Shown: positions 9,476 through 18,823, counted from the first letter of the stretch. The stretch: DNA of 64,000 nt from Cognataquiflexum rubidum (GCF_022538115.1 NZ_JAKZAL010000002.1:372001-436000), one strand, 5' to 3'. Translations and numbers: made by a program. The notes: generated by a model from the letters alone, not told the origin.

Positions 9476-10936
9476 TCAGGAAACAACTTCTCCAAACAAT
9501 GTTGCAGGGGAGCAATCGGTAATTTTTACCATCACATAATCTCCTTTTTGGTAAGGACCATCAGGAACGATGACTACTTTATTGGCCGAGTTTTTTCCCT
9601 TGAGCTGCGAATTAGACCTTTTTGAAGTTCCTTCTATCAAGATTTCTTGGATTTTCCCCAAGTCAAGTTTATTTCTTTCAAATGAAAGTTGGCTTTGCTT
9701 TTCGATGATTTCGGCCAACCTTCTTTTTTTTACTTCCAAAGGAATATCATCTGCAAATTTTTTGGCAGCCAAGGTTCCCGGTCGCTCGGAATAGAAAAAC
9801 ATATATGAAAAATCATACTTCACGATATCCATCAATGTCAAAGTTTCCTGATGCTCTTCTTCCGTCTCACTGCAAAATCCCGTGATCATATCGGAAGAAA
9901 TGCCACATTCCTCTCCTAGAATTTCCCTGATTTTGCTTACCCTTTCCAAGTACCAATCCCGGTCGTATGTCCTATTCATCAATTCGAGAATTCTGGAATT
10001 TCCGCTTTGGACAGGAAGGTGGATGTATTTGCAGATGTTGTCGTATTTTTTGATCGTGTACAGCACCTCATCGGTGATGTCTTTTGGGTGGGAAGTTGAG
10101 AAGCGAACCCTCAACAAGGGACTGATCTCCGCGATCATCTCCAACAAATGATGGAAATGTACCACTTCTGATACTTCATCTTCCTTTTTGCTCAGTCTTG
10201 CTTTGTTGTTTTCCTCGGGAGACCATTTGTAGCTGTCTACATTTTGGCCCAAAAGCATTACCTCCCTATATCCCTGATTGAAAAGCTCCCTCGCTTCATT
10301 GGTAATGGAATGTGGATCACGGCTTCTTTCCCGTCCCCTTGTAAAGGGTACTACACAAAAAGAACACATGTTGTCACAGCCTCTCATGATCGAGATCATG
10401 GCATTGACTCCATTAGAATTGAGTCGGACAGGGGAGATGTCCGCGTAGGTTTCTTCCCTGGAGAGGAAAGTGTTGACGCCTTTGTTACCGAATTCTGCGC
10501 CGGTCACCAGATTGGGAAGATCCCTGTATGCATCCGGTCCGACGACTACATCCACGATTTTTTCTTCGTCTAGAAGTTTTTCTTTCAACCGCTCAGCCAT
10601 GCAGCCAAGAACACCGACCATCAGTTCCGGTTTGTTTCTTTTAAGCGTATTAAACTGGCTAAGTCTTTTTCGGACCGTTTGTTCTGCTTTGTCTCTGATA
10701 GAGCAAGTATTCAAAAAAATCACATCCGCCTGCTCAAAATCCGACGTGGTGTCGTAGCCATTATCCTTCATGATGGAAGCGACGATTTCTGAATCTGAGA
10801 AATTCATCTGGCAGCCATATGACTCGATGTAGAGCTTTTTTTGCTTGCCTGTATTGACTTCCTCGGTTGTTTTGTAATCAGTTGCCTGTGCTTCCTCGGG
10901 GCTGAGGATATCTATATCTCTGATGATATTTTCCAT
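9476..10936 (-). CDS. miaB: tRNA-2-methylthio-N6-dimethylallyladenosine synthase MiaB
   Basis: The 486-residue protein shows the MiaB three-part layout: an N-terminal UPF0004 domain with cluster cysteines C42 (ESYGCQMN), C78 (LNTCSIRD) and C112 (GCMAERL); a radical-SAM core with CxxxCxxC at C187, C191 and C194 ([18 protein letters not shown]); and a C-terminal TRAM domain (about 420-486). It adds a methylthio group to i6A37 of tRNAs reading UNN codons. The N-terminus is about 30 residues longer than E. coli MiaB, as is common in this phylum. It is the first gene of a minus-strand run with the sigma-54 activator, lptE, the 274-aa protein and secG. Confidence 0.96.
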   Translation of the reverse strand: MENIIRDIDILSPEEAQATDYKTTEEVNTGKQKKLYIESYGCQMNFSDSEIVASIMKDNGYDTTSDFEQADVIFLNTCSIRDKAEQTVRKRLSQFNTLKRNKPELMVGVLGCMAERLKEKLLDEEKIVDVVVGPDAYRDLPNLVTGAEFGNKGVNTFLSREETYADISPVRLNSNGVNAMISIMRGCDNMCSFCVVPFTRGRERSRDPHSITNEARELFNQGYREVMLLGQNVDSYKWSPEENNKARLSKKEDEVSEVVHFHHLLEMIAEISPLLRVRFSTSHPKDITDEVLYTIKKYDNICKYIHLPVQSGNSRILELMNRTYDRDWYLERVSKIREILGEECGISSDMITGFCSETEEEHQETLTLMDIVKYDFSYMFFYSERPGTLAAKKFADDIPLEVKKRRLAEIIEKQSQLSFERNKLDLGKIQEILIEGTSKRSNSQLKGKNSANKVVIVPDGPYQKGDYVMVKITDCSPATLFGEVVS

Positions 10937-11026
10937 GGATAATTACTTTGGACTGCGAAATTAAAAAAATACCGACAATTTGACAGGTTTTATTCTATCA
11001 TTTCTAATTATGGAACGGGTAAGTCA

Positions 11027-11056
11027 AAAAAAAAACTCCTTCCGGTGGGGAAGGAG
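11027..11056 (-). terminator. Intrinsic terminator after the S41 protease gene
   Basis: CTCCTTCC-GGTGG-GGAAGGAG (11036-11043 / 11049-11056) is followed on the minus strand by nine T. It lies 10 nt after the stop codon. Confidence 0.9.
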
Positions 11057-11066
11057 CTTGATTTTG

Positions 11067-12482
11067 TTATTGCTTCAGGTTAAATTTTGTTTTGTTGTCA
11101 ATCATTTTACCAAACCTCGGATGATTTTCAATTGAACTTCCTAGATCAATTCTGTCGATAAGCTTCACCCTATCTGAAGAAGGAATACCTGTGATCTGTT
11201 CCAAAGTCAGTTTCAGCAGAAACTCATTGGTATCTCCAAGTGGTAACAAGTTTGGCTGGGAAAGCTCATTTCCTTGGATATTAGGCTGAAAGCCGTTAGA
11301 ATAATCAGATTGGTCGTTTTTATTGTACGATTTGTGCACAATCGGTATCAGCCCATACTTATTTTCAGGATTTTCTTCATCCTCGATTACTATTGAACCT
11401 ACATTTTTCCCAAGTGTCAAGCCTCCTACCATAAATACGTCCATATAAGGTTTTAATCCATTGATAGTTAATTCACTGGCAGAAGCAGTCCGGGAAGATG
11501 TAATAACATATACCCTATTTCCTGTCAATATTGGGCCAAGATTTTCTGGTTTGGATTCAAATTCATACTGAATATTTTTGAATTGGTCGAAACTCATTAG
11601 AAAACTGTTGTACTTTCTTTTGAAAAATACATCAGTGTTTGTAACTCCTGGAGCAATCAAACTTCCCAAGTTTAAAGTACTTTCCACTAATCCCCCCCCA
11701 TTATACCTTAAATCCAAAATTAGGTGGTTGATGCCTCCAGCTTTGAATTTAGAGAAAATAGCATCCATTTCATTATCATATTTGGAAGGCTGACCTTCAA
11801 TCCCCGGAGCGAAAAAGTTATAGACAAAATATCCTATTTTTTGATTTCCAATTGTATATATGGTATCAATATAATTAGGATTCTCAGATAAAACTTCAGT
11901 GGTCAAATCAACAGGAGGAAGCGCAACATAATTATTGGTTTCCTCATTATACCTAAATAAAGAGACCGTATGAGCCTCAGACCTTAATCCTAATAATTCT
12001 TGGTAGTTATCCAAATTCATTCTTACGCCATTGATCTGGGTGATAAGGTCCCCTCGTTTCATACCCTTGTTTTCTGCAGGACTTCCTTTTTTGGTATAGG
12101 TAACAAATGCAATAACATTGTTGTTGATATTGCTTTCTCGCGCCAGGATAATTTCATAACCTGCCTCTTTGGATACTCCTGTAAGGAGACGCATCAATTC
12201 CTCATAATCAGGATAAATAGCTGAAAACCGATCAGTAGGTCTAAAAAGTAACGATTCAAAATAATCTTCAGGATCGGAATCTAATGCAATCGGGTTTTTC
12301 ATATCACCTAACCATAAATAATAGGTGTCCATCATTTCCTGGATCCAAGTATTTACTTTGGCATTGGCAGACAATTCCGGTATAGGATCATCGGTTTTTT
12401 CTTTGCAGGCATTCAAGAATATCAACGCCCCAAACAACAGGGCAAGACTGGCTTTATTATGGGATAGGTATTTCATAAGCAT
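11067..12482 (-). CDS. S41-family (C-terminal processing type) peptidase lipoprotein
   Basis: The 471-residue protein starts with a lipoprotein signal (LALLFGALIFLNAC lipobox at about 26). A helical segment follows, then a PDZ domain (about 100-180; GSPAENKGMKRGDLITQINGVRM) and an S41 protease core (about 215-420). The core includes LILDLRYNGGGLVEST and the nucleophile region SSRTASASE (catalytic Ser in the second S of ASAS), with TLGKNVGS downstream supplying the general-base lysine. S41 enzymes of this kind cleave proteins at exposed C-termini in the periplasm. The likely start is 12482 or the ATG two codons later at 12476. It is monocistronic, with a strong terminator. Confidence 0.92.
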   Translation of the reverse strand: MLMKYLSHNKASLALLFGALIFLNACKEKTDDPIPELSANAKVNTWIQEMMDTYYLWLGDMKNPIALDSDPEDYFESLLFRPTDRFSAIYPDYEELMRLLTGVSKEAGYEIILARESNINNNVIAFVTYTKKGSPAENKGMKRGDLITQINGVRMNLDNYQELLGLRSEAHTVSLFRYNEETNNYVALPPVDLTTEVLSENPNYIDTIYTIGNQKIGYFVYNFFAPGIEGQPSKYDNEMDAIFSKFKAGGINHLILDLRYNGGGLVESTLNLGSLIAPGVTNTDVFFKRKYNSFLMSFDQFKNIQYEFESKPENLGPILTGNRVYVITSSRTASASELTINGLKPYMDVFMVGGLTLGKNVGSIVIEDEENPENKYGLIPIVHKSYNKNDQSDYSNGFQPNIQGNELSQPNLLPLGDTNEFLLKLTLEQITGIPSSDRVKLIDRIDLGSSIENHPRFGKMIDNKTKFNLKQ

Positions 12483-12583
12483 TTAACTTTAATGGATTGA
12501 TCCCTAGGTTCTAACAAAGAACTAAACGCAAATATCCATGAAATTGATTTGAAAAAAAATCGGTTTTTTCAATTAACCGGGAC

Positions 12584-13294
12584 TCAATAAGAGGTATTGA
12601 TCGTAATGTCGGAAGTCTTACTGTCAAGCAGTTTGCCTTTTTCGCATTTCAATACACGATAGGGATATTTTCTCAATAAATCATGGTTGTGGGTTGCCAT
12701 CAGGATCGCAGTTCCTTCATTGTTGATTTCCTGAAACAATTTGAAAATCCCATCAGCCACATCGGGGTCAAGGTTTCCTGTGGGTTCGTCTGCCAAGAGT
12801 ATAGAAGGTTGGTTGATCAGTGCCCGGGCGATTACCACCCGTTGCTGTTCTCCGCCTGATAGCTGATGTGGCATTTTTGTGGCTGCATCTGCAAGTCCAA
12901 CTTTCAGAAGAACTTCGATCATCCTGTTTTTCATTTTCTCCTTATCCTTCCAACCTGTGGCGCGCATGACAAAAAAGAGATTTTCTGCAATAGACCTATC
13001 CGGAAAAAGCTGGAAGTCCTGAAATACTATCCCAAGTTTCCTTCTGAGGTAAGGCACTTCATTTTTTTTGATCTTGGCAAGTTGGAAGCCTACGATTTCC
13101 GCTTGGCCCATTTTAAGATTCAGATCTGCATAAAGCGTTTTCAGCAGGGAGCTTTTGCCGCTTCCTGTTCTACCGATCAGAAAAACGAATTCATCTTTGC
13201 CGATGGTGAAATTCACATCCTGTAGGACTGCATCCAATCCTTGAAAAATACAGGCGTCTTTTACTTCAATAATCGATTCTTTCCCAAATTCCAT
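12584..13294 (-). CDS. ftsE: Cell-division ABC transporter ATP-binding protein FtsE
   Basis: The 236-residue protein is a single ABC ATPase: Walker [11 protein letters not shown]-loop FQDFQLF, signature LSGGEQQR, Walker B ILLADEPT, and H-loop ATHNHDLL. The EPTGNLDP stretch and overall length match FtsE, which with FtsX regulates peptidoglycan hydrolases at the division site. ftsX is not adjacent in this window, as is often the case in Bacteroidota. The ATG at 13294 overlaps the stop of the small upstream gene by 1 nt (TGATG). The next codon upstream is a TTG, less likely as a start. Confidence 0.9.
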   Translation of the reverse strand: MEFGKESIIEVKDACIFQGLDAVLQDVNFTIGKDEFVFLIGRTGSGKSSLLKTLYADLNLKMGQAEIVGFQLAKIKKNEVPYLRRKLGIVFQDFQLFPDRSIAENLFFVMRATGWKDKEKMKNRMIEVLLKVGLADAATKMPHQLSGGEQQRVVIARALINQPSILLADEPTGNLDPDVADGIFKLFQEINNEGTAILMATHNHDLLRKYPYRVLKCEKGKLLDSKTSDITINTSY

Positions 13295-13497
13295 CAAAGT
13301 TCTATTTTTTGGGTTTTTCCAAAAGGAAGTTCACGGATCAATGTTTCCAATTCAACTTCCTTACCTTCCAAACCAAATTTCTCGATATTCTTCAAGGGTC
13401 TATCTGCCCTGAAATAAGCCACCAAAACAAAATTATCATCTCTGATTTGGACATAATCAGGGATTTTAGCTTTTCCTTTTACTTTTAAGATATACAT
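13294..13497 (-). CDS. Small conserved hypothetical protein coupled to ftsE (67 aa)
   Basis: The 67-residue soluble protein has no signal peptide and no recognised domain. It is rich in beta-forming residues (MYILKVKGKAKIPDYVQIRD, FVLVAYFRADRP) and ends with a basic/acidic mixed tail. Its stop codon shares one base with the ftsE start, so it is very probably translated together with FtsE. I believe similar short genes precede ftsE in related Bacteroidota, but cannot confirm this here. Function unknown. Confidence 0.75.
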   Translation of the reverse strand: MYILKVKGKAKIPDYVQIRDDNFVLVAYFRADRPLKNIEKFGLEGKEVELETLIRELPFGKTQKIEL

Positions 13498-13594
13498 GGC
13501 TTTTGGAGGTTCCGTTGTCTAAAATCTAAACATCGGTTTTTTTGATTGGGTTTCACTGTCATTCAGAAAAACAAATAGACAATATGGGAAATGA

Positions 13595-13629
13595 AAGGAC
13601 CGGAATAGAAATTCATGGTTCCGGTCCTT
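13595..13629 (-). terminator. Terminator-like hairpin after the transaldolase-like gene
   Basis: A perfect 11-bp stem (AAGGACCGGAA / TTCCGGTCCTT) with a 13-nt loop lies 13 nt past the stop. The downstream minus-strand sequence is T-rich but not a pure T run. Confidence 0.7.
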
Positions 13630-13642
13630 CAAATCAATTCAA

Positions 13643-14302
13643 TTATTTTCCTGCAGCCTTAGCGTGGTCAGCAAGGAAAGTTGCCAATCCCGAGTCTGTA
13701 AGTGGGTGGTTTAACAATCCCAAAATAACTTTCAAAGGACATGTCACCACATCTGCACCGAGTTCGGCACATTTGATCAGGTGCATGGTATGTCTTACTG
13801 ATGCCGCCAAAACTTGGGTCGCATAGCCATAATTTTCATAAATATTGACAATCTGATCGATCAGCTCGAGGCCATCGTAGGAGATGTCATCCAGTCTTCC
13901 GATAAATGGTGAAACGTAGGTTGCGCCGGCTTTTGCTGCAAGAAGTGCCTGTCCTGCTGAAAAAATCAAAGTACAGTTGGTTCTGATGCCTTCATTTGAA
14001 AAATACTTGATGGCTTTGATACCGTCTTTGATCATGGGGATTTTTACGACGATTTTGTTATCGATTTTTGCAAGTTCCTTGCCTTCCCTAATCATTCCTT
14101 CAAAATCCGTGGCAATGACTTCGGCGCTTACATTATCGTCCACGATGTCGCAGATGGCTTTGTAATGGGCACGCACTCTTTCTTCCCCGCTGATTCCTTC
14201 TTTTGCCATCAAGGATGGATTGGTGGTGACGCCGTCCAATACGCCAAGATCGTAGGCTTCCTTGATATCATTCAGGTTGGCGGTATCAATAAAGAATTTC
14301 AT
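13643..14302 (-). CDS. fsa: Fructose-6-phosphate aldolase / TalC-type transaldolase
   Basis: The 219-residue protein is the short transaldolase type. It has the N-terminal [16 protein letters not shown] and [12 protein letters not shown] (family signature), the Schiff-base lysine K87 in [10 protein letters not shown], then [23 protein letters not shown] and SRF-like FIGRLDD. Members are either transaldolases of the pentose-phosphate pathway or fructose-6-phosphate aldolases; sequence alone does not separate them well. Nothing adjacent gives metabolic context. A perfect -7 box lies about 25 nt upstream. Confidence 0.9.
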   Translation of the reverse strand: MKFFIDTANLNDIKEAYDLGVLDGVTTNPSLMAKEGISGEERVRAHYKAICDIVDDNVSAEVIATDFEGMIREGKELAKIDNKIVVKIPMIKDGIKAIKYFSNEGIRTNCTLIFSAGQALLAAKAGATYVSPFIGRLDDISYDGLELIDQIVNIYENYGYATQVLAASVRHTMHLIKCAELGADVVTCPLKVILGLLNHPLTDSGLATFLADHAKAAGK

Positions 14303-14327
14303 ATGTTGTTTGTTTATGTTGATTGTA

Positions 14328-14335
14328 CAAAGTTA
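14328..14335 (-). promoter_or_regulatory. Bacteroidota -7 box upstream of the transaldolase-like gene
   Basis: Reads TAACTTTG on the minus strand (perfect TAnnTTTG), placing a transcription start about 20 nt before the ATG at 14302. Confidence 0.5.
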
Positions 14336-14443
14336 ATTGATAAATCAGGAAATGGAAGGAGAAAAAGAATGTAAAATGATGAATGAGTAATTGAAATGTA
14401 AGGTATTCCAAAATTCAAAAAGTGGAAAAAAAATAAAAAAAAG

Positions 14444-14524
14444 AAGCGGCATCGCACCGCTACAACCGCCTACCCTTGCTCCCTTCCGGACCTGGGGGAT
14501 TCAGCAGGAGCTGGTCGTGCCGCT
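14444..14524 (-). ncRNA. ffs: Signal recognition particle RNA (small bacterial 4.5S type)
   Basis: On the minus strand the sequence contains the invariant SRP domain IV core: CAGGTCCGGAAGGGAGCA, with the GGAA tetraloop and the asymmetric A-rich loop that binds Ffh. The ends pair (AGCGGCA at the 5' side with TGCCGCT at the 3' side), closing an approximately 80-nt hairpin. A long T-run on the minus strand (plus-strand 14430-14443 A-rich) terminates it. The RNA scaffolds Ffh for co-translational membrane targeting. Confidence 0.92.
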
Positions 14525-14530
14525 AGGACG

Positions 14531-14560
14531 CAAATGTAGATAAAAATACAATGTTTCAAA
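14531..14560 (-). promoter_or_regulatory. Promoter of the SRP RNA gene
   Basis: On the minus strand TTTG (14557-14560), an 18-nt spacer and TACATTTG (14531-14538) match the Bacteroidota sigma-A consensus TTTG-N17/23-TAnnTTTG. The predicted start, about 5 nt downstream, coincides with the 5' end of the SRP RNA. Confidence 0.8.
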
Positions 14561-14667
14561 CATTCGAAGCAAAATCAAATTCAATTTTTTCTAAGTCACT
14601 CAATATCAGCCATAAATTTCATGGCAAAGTTTTTGCAATATTTATACTTGAAAAAACAATAAAAAAA

Positions 14668-14949
14668 ATGAAGCAATTACTGATTTTGATCCTTTCTATA
14701 GTCCTATTGAGTTCATGCGGGGTTTTTGGCCCCAATCCTGAATATTATCAGGGAATGACTGAAAAGAAATTTTTGAGGCAAAATGAAAATGCGGTTTTGA
14801 GCAACCTTGACGGAAGTCAAAAAACCTATCGGGTCAATCGGGATGATAAATTCTATGTTTTGGCCACTTTTGAAGACGGCTATCTTGTCAAACTTGAGGA
14901 AAAAGAGTACGTGCCTTCCTTATTTGAAGAAAAGAAAACAGACGGGTAA
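14668..14949 (+). CDS. Small lipoprotein, function unknown (93 aa)
   Basis: The protein starts MKQLLILILSIVLLSSCGVFG, a canonical lipoprotein signal with Cys at about 17, so it is expected in the periplasm or outer membrane. The mature part is about 75 residues of mixed charge (KKFLRQNENAVLSNLDGSQK, FYVLATFEDGYLVKLEEKEY), probably a small beta domain. The frame stays open upstream to 14551, but only the ATG at 14668 gives a signal peptide. It stands between the SRP RNA and the polysaccharide locus. No domain recognised. Confidence 0.8.
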   Translation: MKQLLILILSIVLLSSCGVFGPNPEYYQGMTEKKFLRQNENAVLSNLDGSQKTYRVNRDDKFYVLATFEDGYLVKLEEKEYVPSLFEEKKTDG

Positions 14950-15069
14950 TTCCCCTGGGAATTATTTCATTTTCAAATTGATAAAAGAATTAATGGATGT
15001 ACGCTGTTATGACAGTAGATTTGATATCCATTTAAATTCTTGTCTGCCGACTGAAATGCACGGTTCATC

Positions 15070-15129
15070 CCTGCCTCACGGCAGGCGGGGGTCTTCAGAC
15101 ACCCGTCTTCCCTGCCTACCGCAGGCAGG
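15070..15129. repeat. Cluster of three GC-rich inverted repeats
   Basis: CCTGCC-TCAC-GGCAGG (15070-15085), CGGG(G)GTCT-TC-AGAC(A)CCCG (15086-15105) and CCTGCCT-ACCGC-AGGCAGG (15111-15129) lie next to each other. The outer two are related to each other. The block is much richer in GC than its surroundings, and this CCTGCC/GGCAGG palindrome type is a familiar intergenic repeat in Bacteroidota genomes. No T-run follows, so it is not an ordinary terminator. Confidence 0.7.
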
Positions 15130-15326
15130 CGTCCCCGCTGGAAAAAAATATAGGGTTACTGACAAAGAAGCGTATATCCATGAAAGAATCCCATCTGACA
15201 TTCTCATCTGAATCTCAAATCGGATTCTTTATTTTTATAGCCAATAATGGAATAAAGGATTTCTGTTCTTTGCTTTTTTTCGTAATTAGCCAAATGCTTC
15301 CGGTCAAATTTCCACCGGGACTGATC

Positions 15327-15359
15327 TTTGTCCAATGTTAAATTATTTGATTAAGTTTA
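15327..15359 (+). promoter_or_regulatory. Putative promoter of the polysaccharide operon
   Basis: TTTG (15327-15330), a 21-nt spacer and TAAGTTTA (15352-15359, 7 of 8 matches to TAnnTTTG). A start near 15365 would give a very short leader to the ATG at 15375, or about 35 nt to the ATG at 15399. Confidence 0.5.
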
Positions 15360-15374
15360 CACAATACATTTCCC

Positions 15375-16217
15375 ATGAATAATTCTTTTGATCCGGCCAT
15401 GAGAAAGGTTGTTTGGAGTCTTTTGGTGATGGTTTTTATGCTCTCTTTTTCCTCTTGTGTATCCAACAAGAAGATTATGTATTACCAAAACCTTGAAGGA
15501 AATCAGGTCATTCAGGATGGAGAATTGATCAGCTATGAATTGCCTGAGTACAGGCTTCAATACAATGATATCATCGATATCCAGATTCAGACCATAGAAC
15601 AGATTCTTGAAAAAGGCCTTACCTCCAAAATCCAGAATGAGGCTAACAACGCTGTTTTTGGTCAGATTGCCCAATCCGGCGGTGACATTTACTATATGAC
15701 TGGCTATACCATTGACAAAAATGGCTTTATCCGAATGCCTCTCTTAGGGGAAATTCAGGTCAATGACATGACTTTGGATGAAATCAGGATTTTGGTGGAA
15801 AAAGAGTTGAAAAAATATGTGACTTCCGAGATTTTTGTAAGGGTCAAATTGGGTGGAATCCGGTTTTCGACCCTTGGAGAATTCAGGAGACCAGGCAAAT
15901 ATGTCGTCCTTCAGGACAGGCTGACCATATTTGAAGCCATTGCCCAAGCCGGAGATATGACCACTGTGGCAAAAAGGGATCAAATCTTACTTGTAAGGCA
16001 ATATCCTGATGGTACCAGGCTTCACAGGATCAACTTAAATGACAGACAGATTATACAGACTCCTTTTTATTTTATACAACCCAATGACCAGATTTACGCT
16101 GAACCCCTGAAAACAAGGGAAATCGGTACCGGTGAAAACACCGCACAGACAGTGGCGCTGATACTTTCTTCCATTACGGCTGTTGCTTTGGTTTTGAATA
16201 TTATCCTCCAAAATTGA
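15375..16217 (+). CDS. Wza-like polysaccharide export lipoprotein
   Basis: The 280-residue protein has a lipoprotein signal ending FSSC, best explained by a start at the second ATG (15399, MRKVVWSLLVMVFMLSFSSC); the first ATG is at 15375. The poly-export domain (about 50-165; YRLQYNDIIDIQIQTIE ... FIRMPLLGEIQVNDMTLDEI) is followed by an SLBB domain (about 175-225; GGIRFSTLGEFRRPGKYVVL, TIFEAIAQAGDMT), and the C-terminus has a hydrophobic segment. Such proteins form the outer-membrane/periplasmic channel for capsule or O-polymer export. It is the first gene of the polysaccharide locus and shares one base with the start of the Wzc-like gene. Confidence 0.92.
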   Translation: MNNSFDPAMRKVVWSLLVMVFMLSFSSCVSNKKIMYYQNLEGNQVIQDGELISYELPEYRLQYNDIIDIQIQTIEQILEKGLTSKIQNEANNAVFGQIAQSGGDIYYMTGYTIDKNGFIRMPLLGEIQVNDMTLDEIRILVEKELKKYVTSEIFVRVKLGGIRFSTLGEFRRPGKYVVLQDRLTIFEAIAQAGDMTTVAKRDQILLVRQYPDGTRLHRINLNDRQIIQTPFYFIQPNDQIYAEPLKTREIGTGENTAQTVALILSSITAVALVLNIILQN

Positions 16218-18646
16218 TGAGTGCTAACAACTCCTACCCATTTATGCCTGATCCTTTTATGCCGCCGCATGAGGATGATATAGAGTTGAAGGTAATCTTA
16301 TTCAATTACCTCAAATACTGGCCATTTATTGCCATTTGTACGTTGGTATGTGCGTTGGCAGCATTCCTTTTCAATAAGTATGCAACACCGGTATACATGG
16401 TCCAGTCTTCGGTGATTGTGACCGAAGAACCACAGGCCTTGGGTTCCGAAATTTTTGATGCCGTTGGCATGATGCCAATCAAAAACAACGTCGAAAACGA
16501 AATCGGCATCCTCAAATCCTATACCCTTGCCGAAGAGGCAATTACTGAACTCGGTTTGGATGTCTTTTATTTTACAGATGACCTGTTGATGAGCTCACAG
16601 GTTCATGCGGGAGTTCCGGTTGATGTAGACGTGGATTGGACCCACAAGCAGCTGGTCAATGGAAAATTTCTGATTGAGGTATTGGATAGTCAGACATTCA
16701 GCTTCATGCCTGAAGGAGATGATTTTGAATTGTTCAATCCTTCCGATCCATTCTACAAAACTGAAATCAAAGATATCCCTGAACACAATCCTACTTATTT
16801 ATTTGGTGAAACCATCGAATCGGAATATTTAAATATCAAAGTTGAAAGCAACAATGCCCAACCCGGTGACAGAATTCTCATCCAATTGGTAGACACGCCT
16901 TCATTGGCGCTTTTTCTAAAAGATAAAATTTCGGTCACCCCTACCAACAAACAGGCTTCGATCCTGAATATTTCCTTTGAAACGCCTGTGAGAAGGATGG
17001 GGGAGCAATACCTCAACAAGCTGATGGAAGTATACCTTCAGCGTGAATTGGATGAAAAAAACAAAGCAGCAGAGAATACCATCCGGTTTATTGAAGACCA
17101 ACTGAGCGGAATCACAGATTCACTTGCTTTTTTTGAAGGGAGTCTGGAAAAATACCGGTCCGAAAACAAGATTTTCAATTTGAGCGAAGAAGGTTCGCAG
17201 ATTTTTTTGAGGCTCCAAGAACTCGAAAAAGACAAATCTCAGGCTGAGATTAACCTGAGGTATTTTCAGACCCTGCAAAATTACGTCAATAAAGACAATG
17301 CCAGTGACATCGTGGCGCCGGCAATTATCGGCAACACCGATCCGCTTTTGCAATCTCTTGTAGTAAAGATCAGTGAGCTTCAGGCTGAAAAAATGAGGCT
17401 TTCCAACAACTTTTCAGAGGAAGCACCACCCATCAGGGAAATCAACAGTCAGATCCGAAATACAAAGAATGCCCTTCAGGAAAATGTGCAGTCTTCTATC
17501 CGCAATACCAATACTTTCTTGCAGGAAATCAATTCTCAGATAAAAAGAGTCGAAAAAGAAATCAATTCTCTCCCCGAAACAGAAAGAAGGCTTTTGGGAA
17601 TCCAAAGGAAATTTACCGTAAACGAAAATATTTACGTCTACCTCCTCCAAAAAAGGGCAGAATCCGAAATCACGAGGGCGTCGAACATGCCTAAGAATTC
17701 CATTCTGGACTTGGCCCGTGCCGGACAGGAACCTGTTTTTCCAAAGAAAATCACCAACCTGATCATCGGTTTGGCGATTGGTTTGATTTTTTCCATTGGT
17801 TACATTTCCATCAGGGATTTTCTAAACACCAAAATCGAAGATCCCAAGGAACTCGAAAAGCAGATCAAAACTCCATTGATCGGGATGATCGGGAGAAACC
17901 AAGGCAATGACCCCAAACCCGTTTTGCACAATCCAAGGTCTTCCGTAACCGAATCATTCAGAAACATCCGGGCAGACATGTCCTACCTGAGTCCCAATAA
18001 AGAGCAGCTTACCATCTTGTTTACGTCCAGTATTTCCGGGGAAGGAAAGACATTTGCTTCTATCAATATGGCTTCTGTTTATTCACTTTTGGGCAAAAAG
18101 ACCTTGCTGATTGGGTTGGATCTTAGAAAACCAAAAATTGCTGAAGAGTTTGGCCTGGTCAATGACCAAGGCATGAGCAGTTGTCTGAGTAAGGACATTC
18201 CATGGAGGGAAGTGGTAAAAAAAACAAAGTATGAAAACTTGGACATTATCCTCTCAGGCCCAATTCCTCCCAATCCTGCTGAGTTGCTCCTTCAGAATAA
18301 ATTCTCCAAAATCATGTTGGAAATCAAGCAGGAGTACGATGTGATCGTGTTGGATTGTCCTCCCGCAGGCCTGGTATCTGAGACCAAAGAACTCTTCAAG
18401 CATTCGGATGTCAACTTTTTCATTTTCAGGCAGGGATTTTCCAACAAAAGCAATATCCAGATATTGAACAATTTGATCGAAAAAGGCGGTGTATCCAAAA
18501 TTTACGCCATCCTCAATGATGTTCACATTGATAAAGGTTATGGATTCGGTTACGGCTACGGGTATGGCTACGGCTATTCAAGCCACTACGGTTACCATGA
18601 TGAGGTTCAGTTGCCATGGTGGAAGCGGGCGATGAGAAGGGGGTAG
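16217..18646 (+). CDS. Wzc-like polysaccharide co-polymerase / BY-type tyrosine kinase
   Basis: The 809-residue protein has a cytoplasmic N-terminus, a first membrane helix (about 35-55), a Wzz-type periplasmic domain with long coiled-coil (about 60-520), a second membrane helix (about 520-540), and a C-terminal BY-kinase domain. The Walker A is SISGEGKTF (K611), the Walker A' is LIGLDLRKP (D635; the usual first Asp is Gly), and the Walker B is VIVLDCPP. The tail 774-793 has eight tyrosines alternating with Gly, the autophosphorylation cluster. These proteins control chain length and export together with Wza. The ATG at 16217 overlaps the upstream stop by one base; a TTG one codon earlier is less likely. 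Confidence 0.95.
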   Translation: MSANNSYPFMPDPFMPPHEDDIELKVILFNYLKYWPFIAICTLVCALAAFLFNKYATPVYMVQSSVIVTEEPQALGSEIFDAVGMMPIKNNVENEIGILKSYTLAEEAITELGLDVFYFTDDLLMSSQVHAGVPVDVDVDWTHKQLVNGKFLIEVLDSQTFSFMPEGDDFELFNPSDPFYKTEIKDIPEHNPTYLFGETIESEYLNIKVESNNAQPGDRILIQLVDTPSLALFLKDKISVTPTNKQASILNISFETPVRRMGEQYLNKLMEVYLQRELDEKNKAAENTIRFIEDQLSGITDSLAFFEGSLEKYRSENKIFNLSEEGSQIFLRLQELEKDKSQAEINLRYFQTLQNYVNKDNASDIVAPAIIGNTDPLLQSLVVKISELQAEKMRLSNNFSEEAPPIREINSQIRNTKNALQENVQSSIRNTNTFLQEINSQIKRVEKEINSLPETERRLLGIQRKFTVNENIYVYLLQKRAESEITRASNMPKNSILDLARAGQEPVFPKKITNLIIGLAIGLIFSIGYISIRDFLNTKIEDPKELEKQIKTPLIGMIGRNQGNDPKPVLHNPRSSVTESFRNIRADMSYLSPNKEQLTILFTSSISGEGKTFASINMASVYSLLGKKTLLIGLDLRKPKIAEEFGLVNDQGMSSCLSKDIPWREVVKKTKYENLDIILSGPIPPNPAELLLQNKFSKIMLEIKQEYDVIVLDCPPAGLVSETKELFKHSDVNFFIFRQGFSNKSNIQILNNLIEKGGVSKIYAILNDVHIDKGYGFGYGYGYGYGYSSHYGYHDEVQLPWWKRAMRRG

Positions 18647-18647
18647 A

Positions 18648-18768
18648 AGGGAGGAAGTTGGAAGGAGGGAAGCTGGAAGAATGGAAGTTTGGAAGTGGGG
18701 TGGTGAAAAGTGGAAGGTAAGAGGTGGAAGGAGAGGAAGTAGGGGAGTAGGGAAGGAGAAAATTGAAT
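18648..18768 (+). repeat. Purine-rich GGAAG/TTGGAAG tract
   Basis: More than ten copies of GGAAG at irregular 7-12 nt spacing (GGAAGTTGGAAG, GGAAGCTGGAAG, GGAAGTTTGGAAG). The reverse complement of the same pattern occurs at 32305-32357 and, weaker, at 33340-33390. Confidence 0.75.
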
Positions 18769-18823
18769 GATAAATTCAGAATGGGGTCCAACTAACCCTA
18801 ATTGAAAATAACATTGGGTTACT

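Larger units (their letters stand above)
14950..15374. other. Intergenic region before the polysaccharide locus; hairpin cluster and promoter
   Basis: No gene is seen in these 425 bp. It contains the three adjacent GC-rich hairpins at 15070-15129 and, just before wza, a promoter-like TTTG/TAnnTTTA pair. The surrounding sequence is AT-rich. Confidence 0.6.

Noticed and set aside
10244-10573. 109-aa + strand open frame inside the miaB region
   Set aside because: It is opposite to the well-supported miaB gene and has no independent evidence.
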